From Chitinilyticum piscinae (GTDB lineage Bacteria > Pseudomonadota > Gammaproteobacteria > Burkholderiales > Chitinibacteraceae), in the NCBI RefSeq assembly GCF_015223195.1, contig NZ_JADFUA010000006.1, positions 62,001-126,000 of the forward strand: DNA of 64,000 nt. Reading direction: 5' to 3'. The position numbers were made by a program, and so were the translations under genes. The notes beneath the pieces are model-generated. The model searched no databases, was not told the origin of the DNA, and saw only the letters and a program-made list of their open reading frames with translations. This document shows, one piece after another, positions 28,673 to 38,218 of this stretch. Position 1 is the first letter of the stretch, and each line of letters opens with the position of its first letter.

Positions 28673-30481
28673 TTAGTGCTTGGAGGCACCCTCGGCGCCG
28701 ATGCCGGTCATCGAACGGATGAATTGCGGCAGGAATCTGGCGCGCTCTTCCTGGGCTTGCTGGCTGTTGTCCAGGATGGAAACGAGCCAGGTGAAGAAGA
28801 ACGCCAGGGTCATCGAGAAGATGGCCGGGTTGCTGTAGGCAAACGGCGCGCTGCCCTTCGGATGGCCGAGCGTTACTTCCCAGACGGCCGGGCCAAGAAT
28901 GATCAGCACCACGGCAGAAATCAGGCCGATGCTGCCACCGATGACTGCGCCGCGGGTCGTCAGTCCCTTCCAGAACATCGACAGGAACAACACCGGGAAG
29001 TTGGCCGAGGCGGCGATCGAGAAGGCCAGACCCACCATGAAGGCGATGTTCTGCTTCTCGAACAGGATGCCCAGCAGGATGGCAACGACACCCAGCCCCA
29101 TGGTGGTCATCTTCGAGACGCGGATTTCGTCGGCTTCGTTGGCCTTGCCCTTCTTGATGACGCTGGCGTACAGGTCATGCGATACGGCGGACGCGCCGGA
29201 CAGGGTTAGACCTGCCACCACGGCCAGAATGGTCGCAAACGCCACGGCAGAGATGAAGCCGAGGAAAAAGTCGCCGCCCACCGCCTTGGACAGGTGCACC
29301 GCTGCCATGTTCGACCCACCGATCAGCCCGCCAGCCGCCGCCTTGAACTCGGGGTTGGTGGCTACCAGCGTGATGGCGCCAAAGCCGATGATGAAGGTCA
29401 GAATGTAGAAGTAGCCGATGAAACCGGTGGCAAAGAACACCGATTTGCGTGCTTCGCGGGCATCCTTCACGGTGAAGAAGCGCATCAGGATGTGCGGCAG
29501 GCCGGCGGTACCGAACATCAGCGCCAGACCCAGCGAGATGGCATCGATCGGGTTGGATACCAGACCGCCCGGCGCCATGATGTTCACCTTGGCAGCAGCC
29601 ACGGCAGCCTTGGAGGCTGCTTCGGCGCTGGCAACGGCCGCCGAGGCATTCGGCGCCTTGCTGGCCACGGCGGAGGCCGCCACTTCCGCCGCTACAGCGG
29701 CTTTTTGCGCGGCGGCAGCAGCAGCAGCCTGCTTTACTGCGACAGCCTGGCTGAACATGTTTTCGAAGCTGAAGCCGCTGTGCTTGAGCACCATGAAGGC
29801 CATGAAGGTCGCGCCCGAGAGCAGCAGTACGGCCTTGATGATCTGTACCCAGGTGGTGGCCAGCATGCCGCCGAACATCACGTACATCACCATCAGGATG
29901 CCGACCATGATGACCGCGTACATGTAGTCCATGCCGAACAGCAACTGGATCAGCTTGCCGGCGCCGACCATCTGGGCGATCAGGTACAGCGCGACCACAA
30001 CCAGAGTGCCGGTTGCGGCAAAGGTGCGTACCGGTGTCTGCGAGAGACGGTAGGAAGCCACGTCGGCAAAGGTGTACTTGCCAAGGTTGCGCAGGCGTTC
30101 GGCGACCAGGAAGGTGATTACCGGCCAGCCGACCAGAAAGCCGATCGAGTAGATCAGGCCGTCGTAGCCCTTGTCGAACACCATGGCGGAAATGCCGAGG
30201 AAAGAGGCGGCCGACATGTAGTCGCCGGCAATCGCCAGACCATTCTGAAAGCCGGTAATGCCGCCGCCGGCTGCGTAGAAGTCCTTGGCCGAACGGGTGC
30301 GGCGTGCTGCCCAGTAGGTAATCCCCAGGGTAAAGGCGACGAACACGAAGAACATGATGATGGCGTGCCAGTTCAGGTCACGCTTGGCGACGGCACCATC
30401 GATGGCGCCGGCCGCCCGGCTGCCGCTGCTGGCCAGGGCCAGAAACGCGGCTGCGCCGAGTTGTTTCAACTGCTTGGTCAT
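28673..30481 (-). CDS. actP: cation/acetate symporter ActP
   Basis: This 602-residue solute:sodium symporter of the SLC5 fold has about 13 membrane segments after an N-terminal signal-like stretch. Landmarks are [37 protein letters not shown] and [16 protein letters not shown]. It imports acetate and other short monocarboxylates. It is about 50 residues longer than E. coli ActP because of an Ala-rich low-complexity insertion at about residues 245-298 ([19 protein letters not shown]...). Its ATG overlaps the stop of the DUF485 gene (ATGA), the standard yjcH-actP pairing. Confidence 0.94.
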   Translation of the reverse strand: MTKQLKQLGAAAFLALASSGSRAAGAIDGAVAKRDLNWHAIIMFFVFVAFTLGITYWAARRTRSAKDFYAAGGGITGFQNGLAIAGDYMSAASFLGISAMVFDKGYDGLIYSIGFLVGWPVITFLVAERLRNLGKYTFADVASYRLSQTPVRTFAATGTLVVVALYLIAQMVGAGKLIQLLFGMDYMYAVIMVGILMVMYVMFGGMLATTWVQIIKAVLLLSGATFMAFMVLKHSGFSFENMFSQAVAVKQAAAAAAAQKAAVAAEVAASAVASKAPNASAAVASAEAASKAAVAAAKVNIMAPGGLVSNPIDAISLGLALMFGTAGLPHILMRFFTVKDAREARKSVFFATGFIGYFYILTFIIGFGAITLVATNPEFKAAAGGLIGGSNMAAVHLSKAVGGDFFLGFISAVAFATILAVVAGLTLSGASAVSHDLYASVIKKGKANEADEIRVSKMTTMGLGVVAILLGILFEKQNIAFMVGLAFSIAASANFPVLFLSMFWKGLTTRGAVIGGSIGLISAVVLIILGPAVWEVTLGHPKGSAPFAYSNPAIFSMTLAFFFTWLVSILDNSQQAQEERARFLPQFIRSMTGIGAEGASKH

Positions 30482-30789
30482 TGCTTGGCCTCCTCGACAA
30501 CTTCCTGGGTCAGACGATCGAATTCGCTGTTGGCGCGACGGACATAGATGCCGGTGACGACAAAGGCGGAGATGATGACCAGCAGGCCTACCGGAATGCC
30601 GACCGTGGTGATGCTGCCTTCGGAAAGGGGGGTGCCCAGCGTCTTGGGCGAAAATGCAATGACCAGAATGAATCCGTAGTAAATCACCAGCATGACGATG
30701 GCCAGCATCCAGGAGAAACCTCCCTTCTTGTGGACCAGCTCCTTGAACTTCGGATTCTGCTGAATGCGCTCGATGAGTGCTTCATCCAT
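30478..30789 (-). CDS. DUF485 membrane protein (YjcH-like partner of ActP)
   Basis: This 103-residue inner-membrane protein has two transmembrane segments (about 22-44 and 58-80) and a basic-acidic C-terminal tail ([20 protein letters not shown]). DUF485 proteins such as E. coli YjcH are nearly always encoded just before actP; the biochemical role is unknown. AAGGAGAGCACGC precedes ATG 30789, which decides the start against a longer frame. It overlaps actP by 4 nt. The promoter must lie in the 236-bp gap shared with the divergent LysR gene. Confidence 0.9.
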   Translation of the reverse strand: MDEALIERIQQNPKFKELVHKKGGFSWMLAIVMLVIYYGFILVIAFSPKTLGTPLSEGSITTVGIPVGLLVIISAFVVTGIYVRRANSEFDRLTQEVVEEAKQ

Positions 30790-31025
30790 GCGTGCTCTCC
30801 TTCTCCTCGTTATCGGGATGGGCCAGTGCCGGCCCATGAAACTACCGATGCTTACTCTATGAGAGGTTTTGTTACGGAGGCTAATTGCAAATTCTGATGC
30901 GCAAAATCAGCTGACCTTATGCCGAATTGCTCAGGCCTTACTGCATATGGCGTAGCGCGATTTTTCCGACTACACGACAGGCGGTATGGCGAGACAAAAA
31001 AACCGCGATGACTTATGATTTCCGG

Positions 31026-31913
31026 ATGGAAATCTACCAGCTTCGCACCTTCGTAACCGTCGCTCAGCAGGGGCACCTGACCCAGGCGGCGGAACTTCTA
31101 CATCTTTCTCAGCCAGCCGTAACCGCGCAGATCAAGGCACTGGAGGAAGAATTCGGTATGCCGCTGTTCGAGCGCTATCCTGGTGGCGTGCAGCTGACCG
31201 AGGCCGGCAAATTGCTCTTGCCCGAGGCCGAGAATATTCTCGGCTTGTCCCGCAAGCTGTTGCACAAGGCCAAGTCACTACAGGGAGAGCCGCGCGGCAA
31301 GGTGCGCATCGGCACCATCGGTGTGCCCGCGCGGCTGAAGATTGGCCCCTGGCTGGCACGCCTGCGCCAGCGTCATCCCTTGCTCAGTATTGAAACGACG
31401 CACGGGGTCTCGGTGAGCATCCTCAACGAGGTGCGCAAGAAAACACTCGATGCGGGCTTTTATCTGGGGCGCAATCCCTATCAGAACGTCAATACCTTGC
31501 CGCTGACCGAAATCGGTTTCTGCGTGGCGCTGCCGCCACAGTTGGCGGGTGAGCTGGCGAATGCCGACTGGAAGGAGCTGGGCAAGGCCCCTTGGCTTGG
31601 GGTGTCGCAGTTCAGTAGTCTGGCCGACATCACCCAGGAATTGTGTCGCAGCCGCAATATTGCTCCGCAGAAAGTGGGTGAATTCGACGAGGAATCGACC
31701 TTGCTCGAGCTGATCAAGGCGGGCCTTGGGGTGGCTGTTCTGGCCGAGCGCACCGCAAAGCGCTATGCCGCCGATGGTTCGATTATGCTGTGGCGGGGTG
31801 GTGAGGTGGCAATCCGGGCGCCACTGCAGTTCATTTACTCGGCCGAGCGCGAGGATGATGCGCTCATTGGAATGTTGAAGGGAGCCTTGCGGCAGGTGTG
31901 GGATTTGCCTTGA
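31026..31913 (+). CDS. LysR-family transcriptional regulator
   Basis: This 295-residue regulator has the LysR winged helix (MEIYQLRTFVTVAQQGHLTQAAELLHLSQPAVTAQI) and a substrate-binding domain from about residue 90. ATG 31026 is chosen by alignment to the usual LysR N-terminus; the ribosome site is weak. It is divergent from the DUF485-actP operon, the classic arrangement for a LysR regulator and its target, so control of acetate or carboxylate uptake is a fair guess. The ligand is unknown. Confidence 0.85.
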   Translation: MEIYQLRTFVTVAQQGHLTQAAELLHLSQPAVTAQIKALEEEFGMPLFERYPGGVQLTEAGKLLLPEAENILGLSRKLLHKAKSLQGEPRGKVRIGTIGVPARLKIGPWLARLRQRHPLLSIETTHGVSVSILNEVRKKTLDAGFYLGRNPYQNVNTLPLTEIGFCVALPPQLAGELANADWKELGKAPWLGVSQFSSLADITQELCRSRNIAPQKVGEFDEESTLLELIKAGLGVAVLAERTAKRYAADGSIMLWRGGEVAIRAPLQFIYSAEREDDALIGMLKGALRQVWDLP

Positions 31914-31991
31914 CGGGTATGTTCCGCTAGCCCTTCATGTAAATGGCCCTTGTGCCTATGGGTTATGATGTATTGCTGCTCTGGTGCAAAG

Positions 31992-32013
31992 AAAAACCCC
32001 GCCGAGGCGGGGT
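31992..32013 (-). terminator. terminator of the rpmB-rpmG operon
   Basis: On the minus strand CCCCGCC-TC-GGCGGGG is followed by TTTTTC, about 30 bp past the rpmG stop. Confidence 0.85.
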
Positions 32014-32040
32014 CTTCGAGTATGGTCACCGGTGGCTGAA

Positions 32041-32196
32041 TTACTTCAGCTTGGTTTCCTTGTAGATCACGTGCTTGCGGGCAACGGGATCGAACTTCTT
32101 GATTTCCATCTTTTCCGGCATGGTACGCTTGTTCTTGGTCGTGGTGTAGAAATGACCAGTACCTGCGGTGGATTCGAGCTTGATCTTGTCACGCAT
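32041..32196 (-). CDS. rpmG: 50S ribosomal protein L33
   Basis: This 51-residue basic protein ([20 protein letters not shown]...) is ribosomal protein L33. It contains [22 protein letters not shown] and ends KETKLK. No zinc-binding CxxC pairs are present, so it is the zinc-independent form. It follows rpmB by 15 bp, the usual order, and is followed by a terminator. Confidence 0.96.
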   Translation of the reverse strand: MRDKIKLESTAGTGHFYTTTKNKRTMPEKMEIKKFDPVARKHVIYKETKLK

Positions 32197-32211
32197 GGTT
32201 ATTTACCTCGA

Positions 32212-32445
32212 TTACAGTTCGCCACGGGCGCGCAGATCTGCCAGAACGGCATCGATACCCACCTTGTCGATGGTGCGCAGTGCAGCGTTGGATACGCGCA
32301 GACGTACCCAGCGGTTTTCGCTTTCAACCCAGAAACGGCGTGATTGCAGGTTCGGGAGGAAACGACGCTTGGTCTTGTTGTTGGCGTGGGAAACGTTATT
32401 CCCGGTCATCGGGCGCTTGCCGGTGACTTTGCATACTCGTGCCAT
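32212..32445 (-). CDS. rpmB: 50S ribosomal protein L28
   Basis: This 77-residue protein ([33 protein letters not shown]...) is ribosomal protein L28. ATG 32445 gives the universal N-terminus MARVC; the frame upstream is non-coding leader. AGGAAAGCAAC precedes the start and a good sigma-70 promoter lies about 40 bp upstream. It is co-transcribed with rpmG. Confidence 0.97.
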   Translation of the reverse strand: MARVCKVTGKRPMTGNNVSHANNKTKRRFLPNLQSRRFWVESENRWVRLRVSNAALRTIDKVGIDAVLADLRARGEL

Positions 32446-32483
32446 GTTGCTTTCCTGAGATTCTGAAACTGGAAAAGACGGCA

Positions 32484-32513
32484 TTTATACCATGTTCCGC
32501 CGGCATGCGGCAA
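32484..32513 (-). promoter_or_regulatory. sigma-70-type promoter of rpmB-rpmG
   Basis: On the minus strand TTGCCG (32513-32508) and TATAAA (32489-32484) are 18 nt apart, about 40 bp before rpmB. Confidence 0.65.
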
Positions 32514-32562
32514 GCCTGAATTGCGGATTGCTGTGGCAAGTGTGCAAATTGCGCTGCAGCAC

Positions 32563-34911
32563 TTATTCCTGCGGTGGCACCAGCACCGTGCGGTTGCCAT
32601 TGCTCTCCATCGGGCTGACGAGCCCCGCGGCTTCCATCTGCTCGATCAGGCGCGCGGCACGGTTGTAGCCGATCCGTAGCTGCCGCTGCACGCTGGAGAT
32701 CGATGCCCGGCGGCTTTTCAGCACGAAGCCTACGGCTTCGTCATACAGCGGGTCGCTTTCGTCACCGCCTTCGCCGCCGCCACTCGCGCTGCTGCCGCCG
32801 GCGGCCTCGGCATCAAAGCCGCCATTGAGGATGCCATCGACGTAATCCGGTTCACCGAACTGCTTCAGGTATTCGACCACATGATGCACCTCATCATCGG
32901 CCACAAAGGCGCCGTGCACGCGCTGCGGGTAGCCGGTTCCCGGCGGCAGGTAGAGCATGTCGCCCTGGCCGAGTAGGGCTTCCGCGCCCATCTGGTCCAA
33001 AATCGTGCGGCTGTCGACCTTGGATGACACCTGAAAGGCAATCCGTGTCGGAATATTGGCCTTGATCAGCCCGGTGATCACGTCCACCGACGGCCGCTGG
33101 GTGGCGAGGATCAGGTGGATGCCGGCCGCGCGCGCCTTTTGTGCCAGCCGCGCGATCAGTTCCTCGATCTTCTTGCCAGCCACCATCATCAGGTCGGCGA
33201 ACTCGTCGACCACCACCACGATGAAGGGTAGGTGTTCCAGCGGTTCGGGATTATCCGGCGTCAGCGTGAACGGGTTGGTGAGCTTCTGGCCCAGCTTTTC
33301 GGCGTCCTTGATCTTGGCGTTGTAGCCGGCCAGATTGCGCACGCCGAGATGGCTCATCAGCCGGTAGCGCTTTTCCATCTCCGCCACGCACCAGTTCAGC
33401 GCATTGGCCGCCAGTTTCATGTCGGTGACGACCGGCGCCAGCAGGTGCGGGATGTTGTCGTAGATGGACAGCTCCAGCATCTTCGGGTCGATCATGATGA
33501 AGCGCACTTCGTCCGGCGTCGCCTTATAGAGCATCGACAGGATCATCGCGTTCACGCCGACCGACTTGCCCGAGCCGGTGGTGCCGGCGACCAAGAGGTG
33601 TGGCGCCTTGGCCAGATCGGTGACGATGGGCTTGCCGGTGATGTCCTTGCCGAGCGCCAGGGTGAGCTTGGAGTGCGAACCGGCGAAGGCCTCCGAGGAA
33701 AAGATCTCCGAGAGGCGGATCATCTGCCGGGTCGGATTGGGCAATTCCAGCCCCATGCAGGTCTTGCCGGGGATGGTTTCCACCACGCGGATCGACACCA
33801 GCCCCAGTGCGCGCGCCAGATCCTTCATCAGGTTGACGATCTGGCTGCCTTTGACCCCGACGGCCGGTTCGATTTCGTAGCGGGTAATGACCGGACCCGG
33901 GTAGGCTGCGATCACCTTGACCTCGACGTTGAAGTCGGCAAGCTTGCGCTCAATCAGTTGCGAGGTGAATTCGATGGTCTCCTTGCTGACCGATTCCTGC
34001 GCCGCCGGTGCTGGGGCCAACAGCTTGAGCGAGGGCAGGTCGGGACTGCTACCCAGTGGCAGGTCATCAAAGAGCATTGGTTGCTGTGCCTGCTTTTTTG
34101 CTTCAGCTTGGCGCTTTTCTTCTGCCTTGACGACGGCTTTGGCGACCGGGATTTCCAGTTGTGGTTCCTGGATCACGAGTGGCGGCTTTTCATCCTGCTT
34201 TTTCTTTTCCTGTGTTACTTGCCGGGTGCGCTGGCGGGCGGCCGCCTTGCCGATCTGGCGGTCGCGCATCGCCTGCGTGCTGCGGATCAACCAGAGTGTC
34301 ACGAATTCGATGCCGGTGCCGAGTACTTCCATCACCCGTAGCCAGGATAGTCCGGTGAACAAGGATATGCCGATACCCAGCCCGACCATGCAGGCCAGTG
34401 TTGCACCACTGAAACCCAGCTGGTGCAGCAGGATACTGCCAATCCAGTAACCGATCATGCCTCCGGCAGACTGGGGCAGTGGCGGAGTGAGGGTGTAGAA
34501 ACGCAGGGCTTCAAGGCTGGCGCTGAACAGCAGGATCAGGGCAAAGCCGGTACAGGCAAACAGTACCACCGGGCGCGGAGAGTCGGCGACGCGGTCGATG
34601 CGCCGGTAGCCCCACCAGATGGCGGCGAAACAGAAGGGAATCCACCACCAGGCCGACATGCCGAACAGTGAGAGCAGTACGTCGGCAATCCATGCGCCGG
34701 CGCTGCCGCCGCGATTGCGGATTCCCGGGCTGGTGGCACTGTGTGACCAGCCGGGGTCGGCTGGGTGGTAGCTGAACAGGACGATGCAGAGGTAGACCAC
34801 GGCTGCAACCAGCAGCAGCCACCATGACTCGCGCAGCAAATTGGCCAGCTGCGGCGGCAGGGCGGCCCGGGTGGAGGCATTCGCGACGTTTTTCTTGCGG
34901 AAAAGGGCCAT
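32563..34911 (-). CDS. ftsK: DNA translocase FtsK
   Basis: This 782-residue translocase has four N-terminal membrane segments (residues about 30-200), a short charged linker (about 215-310), a RecA-like motor domain with Walker A GTTGSGKS near residue 446 and Walker [14 protein letters not shown], and a C-terminal gamma winged helix (about 715-775) that reads KOPS sequences. It moves chromosome ends through the septum and activates XerCD. The short linker is typical of beta- rather than enterobacterial FtsK. It is transcribed toward rpmB without a visible terminator. Confidence 0.96.
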   Translation of the reverse strand: MALFRKKNVANASTRAALPPQLANLLRESWWLLLVAAVVYLCIVLFSYHPADPGWSHSATSPGIRNRGGSAGAWIADVLLSLFGMSAWWWIPFCFAAIWWGYRRIDRVADSPRPVVLFACTGFALILLFSASLEALRFYTLTPPLPQSAGGMIGYWIGSILLHQLGFSGATLACMVGLGIGISLFTGLSWLRVMEVLGTGIEFVTLWLIRSTQAMRDRQIGKAAARQRTRQVTQEKKKQDEKPPLVIQEPQLEIPVAKAVVKAEEKRQAEAKKQAQQPMLFDDLPLGSSPDLPSLKLLAPAPAAQESVSKETIEFTSQLIERKLADFNVEVKVIAAYPGPVITRYEIEPAVGVKGSQIVNLMKDLARALGLVSIRVVETIPGKTCMGLELPNPTRQMIRLSEIFSSEAFAGSHSKLTLALGKDITGKPIVTDLAKAPHLLVAGTTGSGKSVGVNAMILSMLYKATPDEVRFIMIDPKMLELSIYDNIPHLLAPVVTDMKLAANALNWCVAEMEKRYRLMSHLGVRNLAGYNAKIKDAEKLGQKLTNPFTLTPDNPEPLEHLPFIVVVVDEFADLMMVAGKKIEELIARLAQKARAAGIHLILATQRPSVDVITGLIKANIPTRIAFQVSSKVDSRTILDQMGAEALLGQGDMLYLPPGTGYPQRVHGAFVADDEVHHVVEYLKQFGEPDYVDGILNGGFDAEAAGGSSASGGGEGGDESDPLYDEAVGFVLKSRRASISSVQRQLRIGYNRAARLIEQMEAAGLVSPMESNGNRTVLVPPQE

Positions 34912-34989
34912 TGCTACGGGCGCGTGGTCTCGGTGACGCGGTGATTATACCGGCATGGCCAGGTGTGGAATGAAAAACCGATTAGAGGA

Positions 34990-35038
34990 GGGTATGTAAG
35001 TGTGGCCTCGATCATTAAAGATCTGGCAGCCAATACCC
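34990..35038. repeat. GGGTAT...ATACCC palindromic element 4
   Basis: A 49-nt unit from GGGTATG to ATACCC between motC and ftsK, with an inner GATC-ATTAAA-GATC fold. It ends 3 bp before the motC stop. Inner pairing is weaker than in element 2. Confidence 0.5.
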
Positions 35039-35041
35039 CGC

Positions 35042-35785
35042 TCAATGCTGCAGGTAACCGGCGAGGCGGTTCTCCAGTAGCCGCGGATTCTCGCCATTGG
35101 CGATGCTGACCATGCCATCCATGAGCATCTCGCGGTAGGAGACTTCGCGCTGGATGATGACTTTCAGCTTGTTGGCAATGGGCAGGAACAGCAGGTTGGC
35201 AACACCGACGCCATAGATCGTTGCGACGAAGGCCACCGCAATGCCGGCGCCGAGCTTGGAGGGGTCCGAAAGATTCTCCATGACATGAATCAGGCCCATG
35301 ACGGCACCCAGAATGCCGAAGGTCGGCGAATAGCCGCCAGCCGACTCCCAGATGCGGGCACTGGTGCGGGCTTGCAGGTCGAAGGCGTCGACTTCCAGTT
35401 CCAGTGCCTTGCGGATGCTGTCGGGCTCGGCGCCATCGACGACCATCTGCAGTGCACGTCGGACGTAAGGGTCTTTTTCCCCCTTGATGTAGGCCTCGAG
35501 TGCGAGCAGGCCGCCACGGCGTGCTTGCTGACCCCAGTTGATCAGCACGGTCAGTAGGCGTTGGAAATCATGCTTGGGCGGGATGAAGATCCACTTGAGC
35601 ATTTGCAGGCCCGCCAGAAAATGGCGAGGGCGGGTCTGCAGCATGACGGCGCCGACGGTGCCGCCGATGACGATCAGAAACGCCGTCACCTGAATCAGTG
35701 ACGAAATGCTGCCGCCTTCCAGAAATTGCCCGAGCAGGATGGCTGAGAGGCCCAGAATGATGCCGGTAATGCTGATCTTGTCCAT
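35042..35785 (-). CDS. flagellar stator protein, MotA/MotC (PomA-like) family
   Basis: This 247-residue membrane protein has four transmembrane segments: about 5-22 and 30-50, then a cytoplasmic loop, then about 150-170 and 180-205. The signature GGYSPTFGILGAVMGLIHVM is that of the stator A subunit. A MotA partner forms the ion channel with a peptidoglycan-binding B subunit. In Pseudomonas and relatives motC is followed by motD; here only 130 bp separate it from ftsK and no B subunit is present in the window. It is 12 bp after fliA, so it belongs to the flagellar operon. Confidence 0.88.
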   Translation of the reverse strand: MDKISITGIILGLSAILLGQFLEGGSISSLIQVTAFLIVIGGTVGAVMLQTRPRHFLAGLQMLKWIFIPPKHDFQRLLTVLINWGQQARRGGLLALEAYIKGEKDPYVRRALQMVVDGAEPDSIRKALELEVDAFDLQARTSARIWESAGGYSPTFGILGAVMGLIHVMENLSDPSKLGAGIAVAFVATIYGVGVANLLFLPIANKLKVIIQREVSYREMLMDGMVSIANGENPRLLENRLAGYLQH

Positions 35786-35797
35786 GATGGCGCGCCG

Positions 35798-36541
35798 CTA
35801 GCGTGAAGCAATCCAGTCTTTCAGGTGCGTGCGCAGGCGGGCAACGGCCTGGCTGTGCAGCTGGCAGACGCGGGATTCGGTTACGCCCAGTACGGCTCCG
35901 ATTTCCTTCAGGTTGAGTTCTTCGTCGTAATACAGTGCCATCAAGAGCTGTTCACGTTCGGGCAGGCGCTTGATGGCTTCGATCAGGTGCTCGCGAAAGC
36001 GCAGGTCACTGAGCAGTTCCAGTGGGTTGCCGCCGAGGTCGGCCGCAAACTGGTCTAGCTGGTCGTTATCCTCGTCTTCGCCAAGGTCCTCATAGTGCAC
36101 CAGCTGGTGACCGCGCGCCTCCTGCAGCATGTTCTGGTAGTCGCTCAGTGCAATGCCCATGGCCTGTGCGATTTCGCCTTCGCTGGGGGCTCGCCCCAGG
36201 CTGTGTTCGAGCTTGTGCAGGGCAGCTTCGATGTCGCGCATGTTCTTTCGCGCCTGGCGCGGCAGCCAGTCGGCGCTGCGCAGCTCATCGAGCATCGCCC
36301 CGCGAATGCGCTGCGAGGCATAGGTTTCGAACTGCACGCCCGCATCCGGATCGAAATTGCGCGCTGCTTCCATCAAGCCCATCATGCCGACCTGGATCAG
36401 GTCATCGACGTCGACACTGGCGGGCAGTTTGCTGATCATGTGATAGGCAATGCGGCGCACCAGGGGCGTGTGCTGGCGCACCCGTTCTTCTTCACTGGTG
36501 AGCTGGGTGCTGCGGTAAAGGGCTAAGGCTTTATGAGCCAT
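35798..36541 (-). CDS. fliA: RNA polymerase sigma factor FliA (sigma-28)
   Basis: This 247-residue sigma factor has region 2 (VDVDDLIQVGMMGLMEAARNFDPDAG and FETYASQRIRGAMLDELR), region 3 and region 4 (LKEIGAVLGVTESRVCQLHSQAVARLRTHL). FliA transcribes late flagellar and chemotaxis genes once the hook is built. It follows the MCE lipid genes by 50 bp and precedes motC by 12 bp in one minus-strand run. No anti-sigma FlgM is in the window. Confidence 0.96.
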   Translation of the reverse strand: MAHKALALYRSTQLTSEEERVRQHTPLVRRIAYHMISKLPASVDVDDLIQVGMMGLMEAARNFDPDAGVQFETYASQRIRGAMLDELRSADWLPRQARKNMRDIEAALHKLEHSLGRAPSEGEIAQAMGIALSDYQNMLQEARGHQLVHYEDLGEDEDNDQLDQFAADLGGNPLELLSDLRFREHLIEAIKRLPEREQLLMALYYDEELNLKEIGAVLGVTESRVCQLHSQAVARLRTHLKDWIASR

Positions 36542-36591
36542 GCTGGATATCGGTTGTTCCGGACAGTGAGAGCCTGTCTAGGCAGTGTAGC

Positions 36592-37185
36592 CTAGTTTGC
36601 AGGCTGCTTGGCGAGTGCTGCTTCCAGCTGTTGCAGGGTATCTGCCAGCGCCTGATCGAGCCCCTGCATTCCGCTGTCGGCATCGGAACTGGCGAGTGGC
36701 TGTCGGCTGCCAAGTTGCCATTGCTGCAGCAGCTTGCGGCCGCTATCACCTTCCGGGCCGAGCAGGCGGGCGTTCATGTCAATCACTGCGGCAGGGGACT
36801 TGGGTTGTCGCACATCGATGTAGAGCGCGTCAATGCGCAATTCCAGCAGGTTGCTGGCGCCGGGGTCTGCGGGCGCGGCGAAACCGGCCAGGCTTAGCCA
36901 GTGCCTCGCCTGCGTGCTCACGTTTTCAGCCGGCGGGCTCAGGTAGACATGATAGAAGTCCTGCACAAAGCGCTGGCCGCTTTCGCGATAAACCAGTTGC
37001 CGCTCACCGAAGGGCTGGACTGCGGCGGCAGCCCGTATGCCGAGGGCCTCGCCGGTGCTTGCCGGGGCGGCAGGCCGGGCAGCCTGCAGCAGATAGCCCT
37101 GGAGTGCAGGGGCGGGCGGGCGGAGCGAGCAGGCGGCAAGCAGGCTGACGCCCAGAACGAGCAGGATCGTGCGGATGAGCTTCAT
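36592..37185 (-). CDS. ABC-type transport auxiliary lipoprotein (PqiC/MCE-associated)
   Basis: This 197-residue outer-membrane-type lipoprotein has a type II signal with lipobox LLAACS, making the Cys near residue 19 the acylated one. The mature domain has the PqiC/ABC-transport-auxiliary pattern (YHVYLSPPAENVSTQARHWL, LLELRIDALYIDVRQPKSPAAVIDMNARL). Such lipoproteins dock an MCE lipid conduit to the outer membrane. Its ATG overlaps the stop of the MlaD-family gene. It completes a four-gene MCE transporter between flhG and fliA. Confidence 0.87.
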   Translation of the reverse strand: MKLIRTILLVLGVSLLAACSLRPPAPALQGYLLQAARPAAPASTGEALGIRAAAAVQPFGERQLVYRESGQRFVQDFYHVYLSPPAENVSTQARHWLSLAGFAAPADPGASNLLELRIDALYIDVRQPKSPAAVIDMNARLLGPEGDSGRKLLQQWQLGSRQPLASSDADSGMQGLDQALADTLQQLEAALAKQPAN

Positions 37186-38213
37186 TGTGGTGGCCGGTAT
37201 GCAGGAGGCGGGTCGGCCAGCAGGCTGCCCGGATACTGGTTGAGTTGCTGGACCAGCGCCTTGAGCTGGTCGCTGGTTTCGCGCAGGTTGCCAAGTGTGC
37301 CGGCGAGATCCTGTTCGTGGCCGCCCAGCGCAGCGTCAATCCGTCCCAGGTTCCGGTTCAGTTTGCGGATGGACGCTTCCAGCTCGGGATTTTCCAGCAG
37401 CTGGCGTGCCTTGCTGGCTGCTGCTGCCACGTCTGCCGGAGCCGCCGCGAGGGCCGGGTCGGCCAGCATGCTGCGCAGGCTGGCACTGCTGCTGCGCAGA
37501 TCGGCCAGGGCGGCGGCCGCATCGCTGGCAATCTGCCGTGTCGGGATGCCTTCCAGCTCGGCAAGAATATGATCTGCCCGCTTGCTCACGCTTTCCAGCG
37601 GCATCTGCTCCAGCTTGCGGTTGGCGGTCAGCAGCAGTGTGTTCAGGTTCTGGACGGTCTGCTCCAGCGGCAGGCGGTTGACGCGGCCAAGCAGATCTTG
37701 GGCGCCGCCGACGATCTGCTGCACGGTGCTGCGTGCCGAGGGGATGTAGAGCTGCTCTGGCTGCCAGTCCAGCGGTAGTGGCGGATTGCCGGCGGGCTCG
37801 AGGTAATCGATTTCAAGATAGGCTGTGCCGGTCAGTCCCTGCGGCGTGAGCTTGACACGCAGTCCACGGCCAATTTCAGCTTGCAGGCGCGCACGCGCGG
37901 CATCGTCTGTGCCGAACAGCGGGTTGTTGACTTTGGCCTGGACCATGACGTACTGGCGGCGTTGTTGCAGAGGTAGTGCTTGCTGGTAGCGCTCGTTGCT
38001 GAAGCCCAGACTGGTGACTTCGCCCACCACAACCCCGCGGTATTTCACCTTCGAGCCGATGTCGATGCCCTGTACCGATTCATCGAAGTAGCTTTCCAGC
38101 AGTACCGCATTGCTGCCCAGCTGCTTGCCGCCGATGACCAGCACCAGTGCCCCCAGTGCCAGCAGGGCGGCCAGTACGAAAAGTCCCAGTTTGAAATGGT
38201 TAGACTGATCCAT
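37182..38213 (-). CDS. MlaD-family (MCE domain) lipid transport protein
   Basis: This 343-residue protein has one N-terminal membrane anchor (about 10-28), a single MCE domain (about 38-150, with GSKVKYRGVVVGEV and LTPQGLTGTAYLEIDYL) and a long C-terminal helical, Leu/Ala-rich region (about 165-320). MCE rings bind lipids in the periplasm; the long helical part can form a tube. It is longer than E. coli MlaD, which has about 180 residues. It is coupled to the lipoprotein gene (ATGA) and lies 5 bp after the ATPase gene. Confidence 0.9.
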   Translation of the reverse strand: MDQSNHFKLGLFVLAALLALGALVLVIGGKQLGSNAVLLESYFDESVQGIDIGSKVKYRGVVVGEVTSLGFSNERYQQALPLQQRRQYVMVQAKVNNPLFGTDDAARARLQAEIGRGLRVKLTPQGLTGTAYLEIDYLEPAGNPPLPLDWQPEQLYIPSARSTVQQIVGGAQDLLGRVNRLPLEQTVQNLNTLLLTANRKLEQMPLESVSKRADHILAELEGIPTRQIASDAAAALADLRSSSASLRSMLADPALAAAPADVAAAASKARQLLENPELEASIRKLNRNLGRIDAALGGHEQDLAGTLGNLRETSDQLKALVQQLNQYPGSLLADPPPAYRPPQ

Positions 38214-38218
38214 GAGTC

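Noticed and set aside
29588-29750. Ala-rich stretch as a sequencing or assembly artefact in actP
   Set aside because: The reading frame stays intact and codons are mixed (GCC, GCG, GCT, GCA), so it looks like real coding sequence.
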